Origin: Chitinimonas_A lacunae
Lineage (GTDB): Bacteria > Pseudomonadota > Gammaproteobacteria > Burkholderiales > Chitinimonadaceae
Assembly: GCF_042650885.1 (NCBI RefSeq)
Contig: NZ_JBHSBU010000001.1
Coordinates: forward strand, 3,286,001 to 3,350,000
Reading direction: 5' to 3'
Length of the DNA: 64,000 bases
Part shown: piece after piece, positions 25,971 to 34,903 of the stretch
Layout of the letters: the number at the start of each line of letters is the position of its first letter
Position numbering within the stretch: position 1 is the stretch's first letter
Position numbers and translations under genes: made by a program
The notes under the pieces: model-generated
Databases searched by the model: none
The model's input: the letters and a program-made list of their open reading frames with translations, nothing else
What the model was told of the DNA's origin: nothing

Positions 25971-28900
25971 TTATGGTTCGACTTCGACAGGCGCGAGCAG
26001 CCCCACCAGCTCCTCGGCAGTCAGGGCGGCTAGTGCGGCTGCTTCGTCGCCGAGCACGCCTGCGGCAAGTGCGGCTTTTTTCGCTTGCAGGGTCAGGATC
26101 CTTTCCTCGACCGTTCCGCGCGTCACCAGCTTGTAGACAAATACCGGCTTGTCCTGCCCGATACGATAGGCGCGGTCGGTGGCCTGGTTTTCCACAGCGG
26201 GATTCCACCATGGGTCGTAATGGATCACGGTATCGGCCGCTGTCAGATTGAGCCCAACCCCCCCCGCCCTGAGACTGAGCAGAAACAGTGGCACCTCTCC
26301 GCGTTGGAAGCGCTCAACAGGTGCATTGCGGTCTTCGGTATCACCCGTAAGGCACACATAGGGAATGTTGCGCTGTGCCAACTCTTCCTCGATCAGCGCC
26401 AGCATGGAGGTGAATTGCGAGAACAGCAGGACACGCCGGCCTTCAGTGATCAACTCGTCAAGCATCTCGAGTAGACCGTTGAGTTTGGCCGAAGAGGCCG
26501 ATTTATTGCCTTTGCTCTTGACCAGGCGCGGGTCGCAGCAGACTTGCCGCAACTTGAGCAGCGCATCGAGAATCAGGATATGGCTGCGTGCTACCCCATG
26601 TTCCGCCACGGCCTGGCGCACTTTTTCATCCATGGCGAGGCGAACGGTTTCATAGAGGTCGCGCTGGCTCTGGTCGAGATCGAGGTATTGGATGGTTTCG
26701 GTCTTGGCTGGCAATTCCGTGGCGACCTGTTCCTTGGTCCGACGCAGCAAGAAAGGCGCAATCCGGCGCGCCAGCCGCGCCCGATGCCCAGCATCGCCCT
26801 GTTTCTCGATAGGGGTGCGCCAGCGGCGACGAAATTCGCGCTCGTCGCCAAGCCAGCCCGGCATTAGAAAATCGAACTGTGTCCATAGCTCACCGAGATG
26901 GTTTTCCACGGGCGTGCCGGTGAGGCACAGCCTGTGGCGTGCATCGATCCGGCGTATCGTCTGCGCCGCCAGGCTCTTGCTGTTCTTGGTCTGCTGCGCT
27001 TCATCGAGTACCAGATAGTAGAAATGCCGGTCCTGGTAATGCTCGATATCGCGGGCCAGCAGGGGATAGGTGGTGATGACCAGATCGGCTTGCTCGATCT
27101 GAGCAAAGGACTGCTGGCGTTTGCTGCCATGCAGCACCAATAGCTTCAAGGTCGGGGTGAAACGCTCGATTTCCCGGCGCCAGTTATGGACCAAGCTAGT
27201 CGGTGCCACGATCAGACTGGGTTGGTCGAGTCGGCCGGCTTCCTTCTCTGTGAGCAGATGGGCCAGGGTCTGGATGGTCTTGCCAAGTCCCATATCGTCG
27301 GCCAGCACCCCGCCAAAACCGTATTCGCGCAGGAATTGTAGCCAAGCCAGGCCCTGCAGTTGGTAGGGACGCAGCGTTGCTTGCAGACTATGCGGCGGTT
27401 CGACTGGCAGCAGGCCCTGGAAATTGGCGAGTCGGTGCGCCAGTTCGCGCAGTTTATCGCCTCCCTGCCAAGATAGACCCGGTGTCGCGGCCAGTTCGTC
27501 GAGTCGGCCAAGGTCGAAGTACGACAGCTTGAGTTCATCACTGCCGTGCTCGAATAAATCGAACAACGTTTCCAGCAAGGGCAATACGCGGGCGGTCGGA
27601 AGACGCAGTACGCGCTGGTCGGCCAGCGTAGTCTGGACGTGGCTCTGTTGCTTCAGCAGCGCCAGATCGGGGTATTGCCGCAGCAGCTTGAGCAGGATCG
27701 GCTGAAGCGGCACCTTCTCGCCCTCGACTTCGATATCGAGCCGCATACCGAACCAATCGTTGCCGCTGGGCTCATCGAGCGAAATCAGCCAGGCTTCGGG
27801 TTCGAGCTGTAGCGGATAGGGAAAATCAGGCGCGACATGCAGTCGCCAGCCCTCTGCCTTCAAGGTGGGGAGCGCTTCCTGGGTCAACTGGCGCCAAGCC
27901 TGCACGTCATGACGCCAGACGGTCTTTTTGTGGTTGGGTTGACCATAGTGCAGAGGCGGCAGGGTATAGAGATTATCCTGCTGGGGAGCCAGTACCAGTT
28001 TCAATTCCCTCAACGGACGCAGCCCGGTCTGCCGTAACTGCTCGCTCAGGGCTTTCTCGGTCTCGAACTGGCGCGGAATCTGATCGAGCCGGTTCGAGTG
28101 CCAACGCGACAGTTGCGTGCGCAGGTCCTGCGGAAAGATCAGCAGGCCGTCGTAGTCGAAAGCAAGCACGGCCAGATCGACCAAGTATTGCTCACGCAGC
28201 CACGGGATATACCAGTCGTGTCGCTCGCTGATCAGCGTCAACACGGGGATTGGTGCGATAAGGCGCACTTCGCCCTGAGTGATCGGCTGCAGCGCTGGCA
28301 GGCAGGCGGGCAACTTGGGCAGGAGGTCCGCTACGCTGTCAGGTGCAATCGCTGGTGCTTCCAGCAGCGCCTGCACCGCCTGGGCCGGCAGATCACACTT
28401 GATGGGGTGTAGATGACCCTCGCACAGCAGTTGGGGTGGGTCCAGTGCCAGTACCGTGCCCTGTGGTGCGGACGGCGTCCGCAAGCGCAGTCGCTGGTAG
28501 CCGGTATCGTCTATTTCCCATTCGAAGTGTCCGCTGATGGGGGGGCCACATCGAAGCGGTTCGCCTTGGGCGACCTCGAGAAAGCAGCGGCCGGTCTCCA
28601 GCATGCGTTCGAGCAGATGGGTGCGATAGCGACCTTCGAGTTCGAAGCCGGTGTGGCCACCAAGCACGGCAAGGCAGTCGTCCAACAGATTCTCATCGAA
28701 GTCGGTCAGGGTGCCGTCCTCGCGCCAGCGCCGTTCGATACGGAACGGGTGGGGCACACCATAGCCACCTTTCTTGAGTTTCTTCACCTTGGCCAGCTCA
28801 AGCCGTGGCGTGCCACGCGCCACGTCTTGCAGCAGATAGACCAGCGTATAGTTGCCTTCGCTTTGATGATTGCCAAGCAGGGCTTTCGATACACGCTCCA

Positions 28901-29267
28901 GCCAGTGCTGCCCAGTGTTATCGGCCCGGTCCAGGATGTTGGCCGCAGGCGGTAGTGGCTCTGTGGGACTTTGCTCATAGGCTGCCAGCAATAGCGCTAC
29001 GACATGCTTGCAGTCGCCACCGAGCGGGCAGTTGCACTGCGAATCCCAGAACAGATTGCCCCGCAGGTCACGCCCGAGTTCCACACTGGTCTGGTAGGTC
29101 TTATGCCCCGAGCCTTGGACGCTGCCAAAGAGCGCTTGTAGTGCCGTGTCGTATTCAATATCTGAGACCCGTTGCTGGGCATGGTAGGCCCTGCCGCGTT
29201 CCAGCGTGCCGGCATCGAAGTGGAGGGCGAGGTCGTTGGGGTGGTAGGGCAGCAGGGACGTGATCAT
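25971..29267 (-). CDS. SNF2-family helicase with N-terminal SWIM zinc finger
   Basis: 1098 aa. The SWIM motif 'CNCPLGGDCKH' (about 78-88) is followed by a ~500-residue middle region, then the SNF2 motor: 'LADDMGLGKTIQTL' (Walker A, ~655), 'LVLDEAQQTKN' (~750), 'LTGTPVENHLGELW', 'LLFSQFTSMLALIEEEL', and 'LRAGGVGLNLTAADTVIHYDPWWNPAVENQATDRAYRIGQ' split over motifs V-VI. The bacterial SWIM-SNF2 (HepA/RapA-like) family remodels protein-DNA complexes; the target here is unknown. Monocistronic, with no restriction or defence genes alongside. Confidence 0.9.
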   Translation of the reverse strand: MITSLLPYHPNDLALHFDAGTLERGRAYHAQQRVSDIEYDTALQALFGSVQGSGHKTYQTSVELGRDLRGNLFWDSQCNCPLGGDCKHVVALLLAAYEQSPTEPLPPAANILDRADNTGQHWLERVSKALLGNHQSEGNYTLVYLLQDVARGTPRLELAKVKKLKKGGYGVPHPFRIERRWREDGTLTDFDENLLDDCLAVLGGHTGFELEGRYRTHLLERMLETGRCFLEVAQGEPLRCGPPISGHFEWEIDDTGYQRLRLRTPSAPQGTVLALDPPQLLCEGHLHPIKCDLPAQAVQALLEAPAIAPDSVADLLPKLPACLPALQPITQGEVRLIAPIPVLTLISERHDWYIPWLREQYLVDLAVLAFDYDGLLIFPQDLRTQLSRWHSNRLDQIPRQFETEKALSEQLRQTGLRPLRELKLVLAPQQDNLYTLPPLHYGQPNHKKTVWRHDVQAWRQLTQEALPTLKAEGWRLHVAPDFPYPLQLEPEAWLISLDEPSGNDWFGMRLDIEVEGEKVPLQPILLKLLRQYPDLALLKQQSHVQTTLADQRVLRLPTARVLPLLETLFDLFEHGSDELKLSYFDLGRLDELAATPGLSWQGGDKLRELAHRLANFQGLLPVEPPHSLQATLRPYQLQGLAWLQFLREYGFGGVLADDMGLGKTIQTLAHLLTEKEAGRLDQPSLIVAPTSLVHNWRREIERFTPTLKLLVLHGSKRQQSFAQIEQADLVITTYPLLARDIEHYQDRHFYYLVLDEAQQTKNSKSLAAQTIRRIDARHRLCLTGTPVENHLGELWTQFDFLMPGWLGDEREFRRRWRTPIEKQGDAGHRARLARRIAPFLLRRTKEQVATELPAKTETIQYLDLDQSQRDLYETVRLAMDEKVRQAVAEHGVARSHILILDALLKLRQVCCDPRLVKSKGNKSASSAKLNGLLEMLDELITEGRRVLLFSQFTSMLALIEEELAQRNIPYVCLTGDTEDRNAPVERFQRGEVPLFLLSLRAGGVGLNLTAADTVIHYDPWWNPAVENQATDRAYRIGQDKPVFVYKLVTRGTVEERILTLQAKKAALAAGVLGDEAAALAALTAEELVGLLAPVEVEP

Positions 29268-29272
29268 TTCGG

Positions 29273-29300
29273 CAAAAGCAAAAGCCGCTGTGGGCGGCTT
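29273..29300 (-). terminator. Intrinsic terminator of the glutathione transferase gene
   Basis: Minus strand: AAGCCGC, 5-nt loop, GCGGCTT, then TTGCTTTTGC; 70 bp after the GST stop. Confidence 0.75.
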
Positions 29301-29370
29301 CTGCGCTTGAGTAAAGTGGGTGTGGGAAACGGCAGTGACAGAGGGTTGCCGCAGCGCCTGGCTGAAGAGA

Positions 29371-29973
29371 TTACAGCAAGCCCTCGGCCTTGAGCGCGGC
29401 CTGGACAGACGGGCGCGCCTTCATCCGTGTCATGAAGGCTTGCAGCTTGGGCCAGTTGTCGAGCGAGCGCTGGTGCATGCCGGCCCAGTTGGTGCAGACG
29501 AACAGATAGGCATCGGCGGCGCTGAACTGGCCCAGCAGATAGTCCTGCTCGGCGAGCTGCTTCTCGACCAGGTCGTAGCGCTGGCTCAGTTTCTTCCAGG
29601 CGGCGTCCTTGTCGCTGGCCGAGGCATCGCGGTTCCACAGCGTGCTGTAGCCCTTGTGGATCTCGGTGCCGATAAAGGCCAGCCATTCCTGCAAGCGGAC
29701 GCGGCCCAGGGTGCCGTTGGGCGGGGCGATTTTCTTGTCGGGTGCCAGGTCGGCGACATACTGGACGATGGCCGGACCTTCGGTGAGCAACTGGCCGTCG
29801 TCGAGCTGGAGCGCCGGCACATAGCCCTTGGGGTTGATCTGATAGAAGTCGGTGCCGCCCGCGGTCTGATGGGTGCGCAGATCGACTTTTTCGAGGGTGA
29901 ACGGCAGACCGGATTCCTGTAACACGATATGCGGAGAGAGCGAACAGGCGCCGGGCGAGAAATACAGTTTCAT
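29371..29973 (-). CDS. Glutathione S-transferase, beta class
   Basis: 200 aa. Thioredoxin-like N-terminal domain 'MKLYFSPGACSLSPHIVLQE' with the beta-class Ser/Cys pair (Ser6, Cys10), 'NPKGYVPALQL' and 'TEGPAIVQYVAD' for glutathione binding; the C-terminal helical domain contains 'FSAADAYLFVCTNWAG'. It conjugates or reduces electrophiles with glutathione in the cytosol. ATG 29973 has an AGGAGG upstream. Divergent from the enoyl-CoA hydratase-like gene. Confidence 0.92.
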   Translation of the reverse strand: MKLYFSPGACSLSPHIVLQESGLPFTLEKVDLRTHQTAGGTDFYQINPKGYVPALQLDDGQLLTEGPAIVQYVADLAPDKKIAPPNGTLGRVRLQEWLAFIGTEIHKGYSTLWNRDASASDKDAAWKKLSQRYDLVEKQLAEQDYLLGQFSAADAYLFVCTNWAGMHQRSLDNWPKLQAFMTRMKARPSVQAALKAEGLL

Positions 29974-30057
29974 GCTTGCCTCCTGGGGGTCGTGGGTTGA
30001 GAGCCGGTCCGGCCGAGCGCTACCATGCCGTTCCGAACGCTCAAATATGGAGGTGGT

Positions 30058-30726
30058 ATGGCTGCAATTCAACTCGATCGCGACGGCGCGGTCTGGACCC
30101 TGACCCTCGCCAACGGCGAAAACCGGCTCGACGACGAGGTGCTGACCCAATGGCACGCTGCACTCGACACGGTCGTCGCCGAACCCGGCAACGGCGCGCT
30201 GGTGATCACCAGCGCCGATCCCAAGTTCTGGTCGAACGGCATCGACCTGAAATTTATTGAAAGCAGCGGTGGCATTCCCTTCCTGATGCAGGAATTCGTG
30301 CCGCGCGTTGACCGTCTGCTGCGCCGGCTGGCGCTGTTCGAGCTGCCCACGGTGGCGGCGCTGGGCGGTCATACCTATGCCGGTGGCGCACTGCTGGCCT
30401 CGGCCTGCGACTTCCGGGTGATGCGCAGTGACCGGGGCTGGTTCTGCTTCCCGGAAATCGATCTGAAACTGCCGCTGACCGAAACGATGGTCGAAGTGAT
30501 CCGCCTGTTGCCCAACCCGCAACTCGGTTGGGAAATGGCCATGACCGGCCGTCCAGTCGGCGGTGACGAGGCGGCCCGGCTGGGTCTGGTCGACGAGGCG
30601 GTGGCAGGCGAGGAAGTGCTGGCCGCTGCGCTGGTGCGGGCCCGTGAACTGGCCAAGAAGGATCGCCAGACCTACGCCACCATCAAGCGGCGCTGGCGGC
30701 GTGATATGGCGGCACTCGATCGCTGA
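30058..30726 (+). CDS. Enoyl-CoA hydratase/isomerase-family protein
   Basis: 222 aa, crotonase fold. 'ITSADPKFWSNGIDLKFI' supplies the oxyanion-hole region, 'LGGHTYAGGALLASACDFRVM' the second oxyanion turn, and 'GWFCFPEIDLKLPLT' the active-site segment. The short length and the absence of the canonical pair of Glu residues suggest an isomerase or a delta3,delta2-enoyl-CoA-isomerase-like member rather than a hydratase. GTG/ATG choices exist upstream; ATG 30058 follows a GGAGG and starts the conserved domain. Confidence 0.8.
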   Translation: MAAIQLDRDGAVWTLTLANGENRLDDEVLTQWHAALDTVVAEPGNGALVITSADPKFWSNGIDLKFIESSGGIPFLMQEFVPRVDRLLRRLALFELPTVAALGGHTYAGGALLASACDFRVMRSDRGWFCFPEIDLKLPLTETMVEVIRLLPNPQLGWEMAMTGRPVGGDEAARLGLVDEAVAGEEVLAAALVRARELAKKDRQTYATIKRRWRRDMAALDR

Positions 30727-30736
30727 GCCGGATCGG

Positions 30737-30771
30737 CAGGATTTGCATATGAATAAAATATGCAAATCCTG
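30737..30771. promoter_or_regulatory. Perfect 14-bp inverted repeat upstream of rnz
   Basis: CAGGATTTGCATAT, 7-nt spacer GAATAAA, then ATATGCAAATCCTG. It starts 11 bp after the preceding stop and lies 46 bp before the rnz start. It lacks a T-run. It could be an operator for a dimeric regulator or an mRNA hairpin. Confidence 0.5.
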
Positions 30772-30816
30772 TGCAAGATATAGAGCAGCATTCAATAAAA
30801 ATGGAAAATTTTTTAT

Positions 30817-31800
30817 ATGTTTAAGATGACTTTTCTGGGTACGTCCTCAGGCGTTCCCACCAAGACCCGCAACGTCTCGGCATTGGCCATCCAGACCGGC
30901 CAGGGGCGTGACTGGGTGTTGTTCGATTGCGGCGAGGCCACTCAGCATCGCCTGTTGCATACCCCGCTGTCGGTACGTGATCTGACGGCAATCTGTATTA
31001 CCCATGTTCATGGCGACCACTGCTACGGCCTGCCTGGTCTGCTGGCCAGCGCCGCCATGAACGGCCGGCGCGAGCCACTGTTGCTGCTGGCCCCCAAGGC
31101 GGTGCTGCGCTGGCTCGATGCCACGATCGAATGCAGCGAGTTGTTTCTGCCCTATCCGCTGGAATGCCGCGATGTGGCCGAAGTCAGCGTCGCCGAAGTG
31201 TCCGGCTGCACCCTGAGCGCTCACCGGCTGTCGCATCGGGTGGAAAGCCACGGCTACGCCATCGAGCGGGTGGTGGTGCACGCCAGCCTGCGCGCCGAAG
31301 CACTTCGCGCTGCCGGCTTGGCGCCCGGTCCCGACTGGAAACGTCTCCAGGCCGGCGAGACCGTGACCCTGCCTGACGGGCGGGTACTGGCGCCTGCCGA
31401 TTTCGTCGAACAGCGCCGCGAGTGCTGGCGCGTGGTGGTGGGGGGTGACAACGACGATCCGGGCTTATTGGCTGACGCCTGTCGCGGTGCCCAGTTGCTG
31501 GTGCACGAAACCACTTACACCGAAGAAGCCTTGCAACGTATCGGTCCCGGACCGATGCACAGCTCAGCCGCCCGCGTGGCGCGCTTTGCGGCAGCGGCGG
31601 GCTTGCCCAATCTGATCATGACCCACTTCAGCCCGCGCTATCAGGACGAAGGCCCGACCACCGTGGCCGAACTGGCGCAAGAAGCGCGGGCCGAATACAG
31701 CGGCAATCTGCTGCTGGCCCGCGATTTCGACCGCTACGAACTGGGCCGCGATGGCGTGGTGCGATTGGTGGCCGAGGCAACTATCGCCAATGGCGGCTAG
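30817..31800 (+). CDS. rnz: Ribonuclease Z / ElaC-type metallo-beta-lactamase-fold nuclease
   Basis: 327 aa. Zn-dependent phosphodiesterase that trims tRNA 3' ends. 'MTFLGTSSGVPTKTRNVSAL' is the RNase Z N-terminus; the metal site 'ITHVHGDHCYGLPGLL' has HxHxDH; further ligands are likely in 'VVVGGDNDDPGL' and 'IMTHFSPRYQD', with 'LVHETTY' preceding. The AxDT-type exosite arm is not obvious, so activity on cyclic phosphodiesters is an alternative. Confidence 0.9.
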   Translation: MFKMTFLGTSSGVPTKTRNVSALAIQTGQGRDWVLFDCGEATQHRLLHTPLSVRDLTAICITHVHGDHCYGLPGLLASAAMNGRREPLLLLAPKAVLRWLDATIECSELFLPYPLECRDVAEVSVAEVSGCTLSAHRLSHRVESHGYAIERVVVHASLRAEALRAAGLAPGPDWKRLQAGETVTLPDGRVLAPADFVEQRRECWRVVVGGDNDDPGLLADACRGAQLLVHETTYTEEALQRIGPGPMHSSAARVARFAAAAGLPNLIMTHFSPRYQDEGPTTVAELAQEARAEYSGNLLLARDFDRYELGRDGVVRLVAEATIANGG

Positions 31801-32119
31801 CGCATGGCCAGCCCATGCGGCGTGGACCTCAAGGTGCGGCGACGATAAAGCTCAGAAGCTGAGCGGCCAGTCAGCTTCCACCAGCACTTCGGTGGCCGAA
31901 TCAACGGTCTGGTAGGCTGCATTAGCCGCAGAGCGGCGTAATGGATGCACCATTGCCTCCGTCCTCACTGACGATCGAGCGACAGCAGTAAGGGCTTTGG
32001 GCCCGTGACGCCCCACCGGACGCCAAGGCGAATCGACATCAAGTCGATGGATTTCCCGGCCAGGCGACCTCTAAAACCTGGCGCTCACCCGTTCGTCCGA
32101 CTTGCCTCACCGACCGGCA
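31801..32119. other. Intergenic region between convergent genes
   Basis: 319 bp. It contains a degenerate palindrome at 31911-31952 whose arms read TGCATTAGCCGC and GCGGCGTAATG, a word common in dispersed bacterial repeats, and a 33-codon minus-strand frame described separately. No other gene is evident. Confidence 0.45.
31852..31953 (-). CDS. Possible 33-aa small protein
   Basis: ATG at 31953 is preceded by GGAGG only 2 nt away and GAGG further upstream. The frame begins 'MVHPLRRSAANAAYQTVDSA' and ends with TGA at 31852. The composition is protein-like, but the 5' part overlaps a repeat palindrome, so this may be a repeat-derived or chance frame. Confidence 0.25.
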   Translation of the reverse strand: MVHPLRRSAANAAYQTVDSATEVLVEADWPLSF

Positions 32120-33191
32120 CTACGCTTCACCGAGAAAACGGTAAAGCGTTTCCTCCTCGGCCTCGATCAGTGGGTAATGGGCCACCCAGCGCGCCAAGCG
32201 TGCCGGGATCAGATAAGCCCAACGTTGCAGCGAAACCGGGTCACTGCCTTGCAGCATGTAGTCGAAATCAAGCGCCCGCAGCACATGGCCGACCCACAGC
32301 ATCTGCCGCAAGGTCGATAGCAGCCTTGCTTCGTCGTCCCAATCGCGCCAGGCCGCCAGATAGGCATGGCGCAATTGCCGGCCGCCGTTGCCGCGCGCTG
32401 CGGGCGGCAGGGTTTGCAGGACAAATTCCAGCGCTACCAGCATCGAGGCAAACGGATGGGTGATACAGGCATCGCCCCAGTCACACAGCCGATATTCGTC
32501 GTCTTTGACCAGCACATTGCCGGTATGGAAGTCGCCATGGTCGAGTGTGGCGGCAAACGACGAATCGTTGAGGGAAAGGCAGACCTGCTCGAATGCCGGC
32601 AATAGCGCGGCGATGTCCTGGCGCAGCGCGGTGGGGTCGGCAATGGCTGGACCCGGCCGCACCCTGTCTCCTTCAAGTAAACCGGCCAGCAGGGCCGGCA
32701 GATGCGACAGGCGCCGATCGGGCAGTGCGAGCGTCAGCAGTGCAGGAATCTGTCCCAGTGTGCCCTGCTGCAAGCGGGCGTAGACCGGTAACAGCCGCAG
32801 CAAGGCGGCAAGCGAAGTGTCGGGGGTGGCGGTGTCGTGCAGGGTGCGGCCGGCATCGGCCAGCAGCAGCCAATGACGGGCGTCGTCACTGGCCAGGACC
32901 GGCGACAGATATTCGCTCCACTCGATTTGCAGATGGCGCAGCAATGCCGGCTCATGGCGGCCGTTATGGCTACAGGCTTTGAAATAGGTCGCGTGCCCGC
33001 CGAAATCGACCCGCCAGACGGCCGACCAGGGCCGCTCCTTGAGGACTGCCACATTGCTGACTTCCCCCAGGCCGCAGGTGCGGCCCGTGCGGGCAATCCA
33101 ATCCATGGCCTCGGCCGCCCAGTGGGACCGTGTGGCGCTTAACCAGGGCGGTAGAAGGTCATGACGGGCGGGAACAACCAGGGTGTCCATA
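32120..33191 (-). CDS. Phosphotransferase of the APH / choline-kinase-like fold
   Basis: 356 aa from the ATG at 33191 (an upstream start at 33226 is possible; neither has a clear ribosome-binding site). Kinase-like C-lobe: 'LDHGDFHTGNVLV' (catalytic Asp and Asn) and 'YRLCDWGDACITHPF' (metal-binding Asp) match aminoglycoside/choline phosphotransferase families. The substrate is unknown; it need not be an antibiotic. It follows the patatin gene with a 143-bp gap and may share its transcript. Confidence 0.82.
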
Positions 33192-33334
33192 GCAAAAGGC
33201 TCGGGGTCGGGGATCGGGCACAGCATTCTGCATTGTCGGGGAGACCCTGCCCGGCCTCAAGCGCTGGAGACTGGCCGGGATGGGCATTGGGGAGCCATAT
33301 CGACCTGTCCCGGCCGTCATCCGGACCCGTAGCG

Positions 33335-34435
33335 CTAGTGATGTTGCACTTCCCGCAAGATGGCGCGCGCCGCTTCGGCACCCTGGGCGATCAACTGGTC
33401 GATCCGGTCGGGTGAATAGTCGAGGTCGCGCGAGATATGTTCGTGCGGCAGGCTGGTGCGACGGATTCGGGTGCAGCGGATCGGGCAGCGATTCTCCCGC
33501 TCGATCCGCGCCGCCTCGGCCAGTATCCGCCGCGCCCACGGCTGGTCGGGCTGTGCCATGGCCGTTTCGGTCAGATCGTTGACCAGCTCGATATAACGGT
33601 TGCCCATGGCAATCGCCGCTTCGTCATAGTCGGCCCGGTTGCCGAACATGATGCCCAGCAGCCGATAACTCGACTTCAGGGCGCTGACCGGAATCTGCTG
33701 GGACAGCGTATCGCTGGTATCCACCACGATCAGCCAGTAGCTTTCCGGCGCCGTTCCGGGCGGACGTTCCTGTTGCAGGGCATTGAGCACTTCGCGCAGC
33801 GCGGTCTGCGGCCAGAAGGCACCGTCCCAGTAGTAGGTGCCGTCGATCTCGACCGGCGGGAACAGCATCGGCAGGCTGGCACTGGCGCGCAGATGGTTGG
33901 GGGTGATGGTGTCGCGCCAGTTGATGAAGCTGCGCGTCGCCTGCCGCTCGACATCGACCGTGCGCACCAGCAGCAAAGGCTGTTCGGTCGGCACGGGGCC
34001 AATCGGGCCGATATGCTGATCCAGCAGATTGGCCATCGGTTCGGTGCGGTACAGCGGCTGGAAGAAGCGCACCGATTCGGAAGCCGGTAGCCAACCGGGC
34101 CAATTGGGACAGAACATCTGAGGATTGCCCGACAGCAGATTGGTCAGCAGACCATTCCAGCGTGCCAGATAGGGCGACAGCGGCGGCAGGAACGGCAGCG
34201 CCGGCGTCGACAACTGCTCGCGCCAGAAGGTTTCGAGCGCTTGGGCGCCCCAGTCGGCTTCCTGCTGCCGTACCGACAGATAGGCTGCGTTGATGGCCCC
34301 GATCGAGGCACCCGCCAGAGCGGCAATCCGATGGCCGCGCGCTTGCAGATAAGGCACCAGCTCACGGTAGACGCCGCATTCGAACGCGCCGAGCGCCCCT
34401 CCGCCCTGGAATACGAAAATCACCGGTTCTGCCAT
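33335..34435 (-). CDS. Patatin-like phospholipase
   Basis: 366 aa. Oxyanion loop 'VFQGGGALGAFECGVY', nucleophile elbow 'LAGASIGAINAAYL' (GxSxG), and the dyad Asp in 'YYWDGAFW' (DGA). Predicted lipid acyl hydrolase, cytoplasmic or effector-like. ATG 34435 is chosen because AGGGAGC precedes it and the next residues begin the conserved domain; a 14-codon extension to 34477 is also open. Confidence 0.9.
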   Translation of the reverse strand: MAEPVIFVFQGGGALGAFECGVYRELVPYLQARGHRIAALAGASIGAINAAYLSVRQQEADWGAQALETFWREQLSTPALPFLPPLSPYLARWNGLLTNLLSGNPQMFCPNWPGWLPASESVRFFQPLYRTEPMANLLDQHIGPIGPVPTEQPLLLVRTVDVERQATRSFINWRDTITPNHLRASASLPMLFPPVEIDGTYYWDGAFWPQTALREVLNALQQERPPGTAPESYWLIVVDTSDTLSQQIPVSALKSSYRLLGIMFGNRADYDEAAIAMGNRYIELVNDLTETAMAQPDQPWARRILAEAARIERENRCPIRCTRIRRTSLPHEHISRDLDYSPDRIDQLIAQGAEAARAILREVQHH

Positions 34436-34903
34436 GGCCTGCTCCCTTTGCAAAGTTTGAATACCGCCCGACCACACAACGACCAGCCTGACGGGCGCAG
34501 GAGCGGGACGTTGTGATCAGGCAATCGATATGAATCTGTTGCGGTGCAGCAAGCGGCGCACCCGGTGACTGGGGCAAAGGGTGTTTTGGCTTGTCGCTGG
34601 ACCATTTCCAGTCAATTAGTCAGTGTGTCCTGCCCTCAAAGGGACGAGGAGGGAGTCAGCTGGAGTGGTGGTGGAGGGAACTTCAGAGCGCATGAGCAAG
34701 AAGGTTTGCCGGCTCGCTTTTAACTTGGTGTCCGGAGCCTCCCATATCGCAGAGTGAACAGGGCCATGGGCAATTGCGACGTTCTGTGGACCCTCCAAGA
34801 CATGATGAGGTCGGAGGCCGGGTGCATCAGGCCACTCTGCGGCTAACGCACCCAAGGTTCTGCGGAGATTTACGACCTGACTGACAAGAATCGAACTAAA
34901 TGC
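34436..34903. other. Intergenic region with a repeat fragment
   Basis: 468 bp, no convincing gene. Positions 34599-34650 are a right-arm fragment of the ~110-bp dispersed repeat. The remainder is of average composition with several short frames lacking starts or ribosome-binding sites. Confidence 0.5.
34599..34650 (-). repeat. Partial copy of the ~110-bp dispersed repeat
   Basis: ACCATTTCCAGTCAATTAG followed by TCAGTGTGTCC and GCCCTCAA matches the right arm and adjoining body of the copy at 2323-2427 (CATTTCCAGTCGATTCG, TCAGTGTGTCC, GCCCTCAA). The left two-thirds of the element is missing. Confidence 0.65.

Noticed and set aside
25971..29267. Phage-defence island around the SWIM-SNF2 helicase
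   Set aside because: No methylase, nuclease, DISARM-, Dnd- or CBASS-like partner is adjacent; neighbours are metabolic genes on both sides.
32120..33191. Aminoglycoside resistance gene
   Set aside because: Only the general APH/choline-kinase fold motifs are seen; no class-specific features and no resistance or mobile context.
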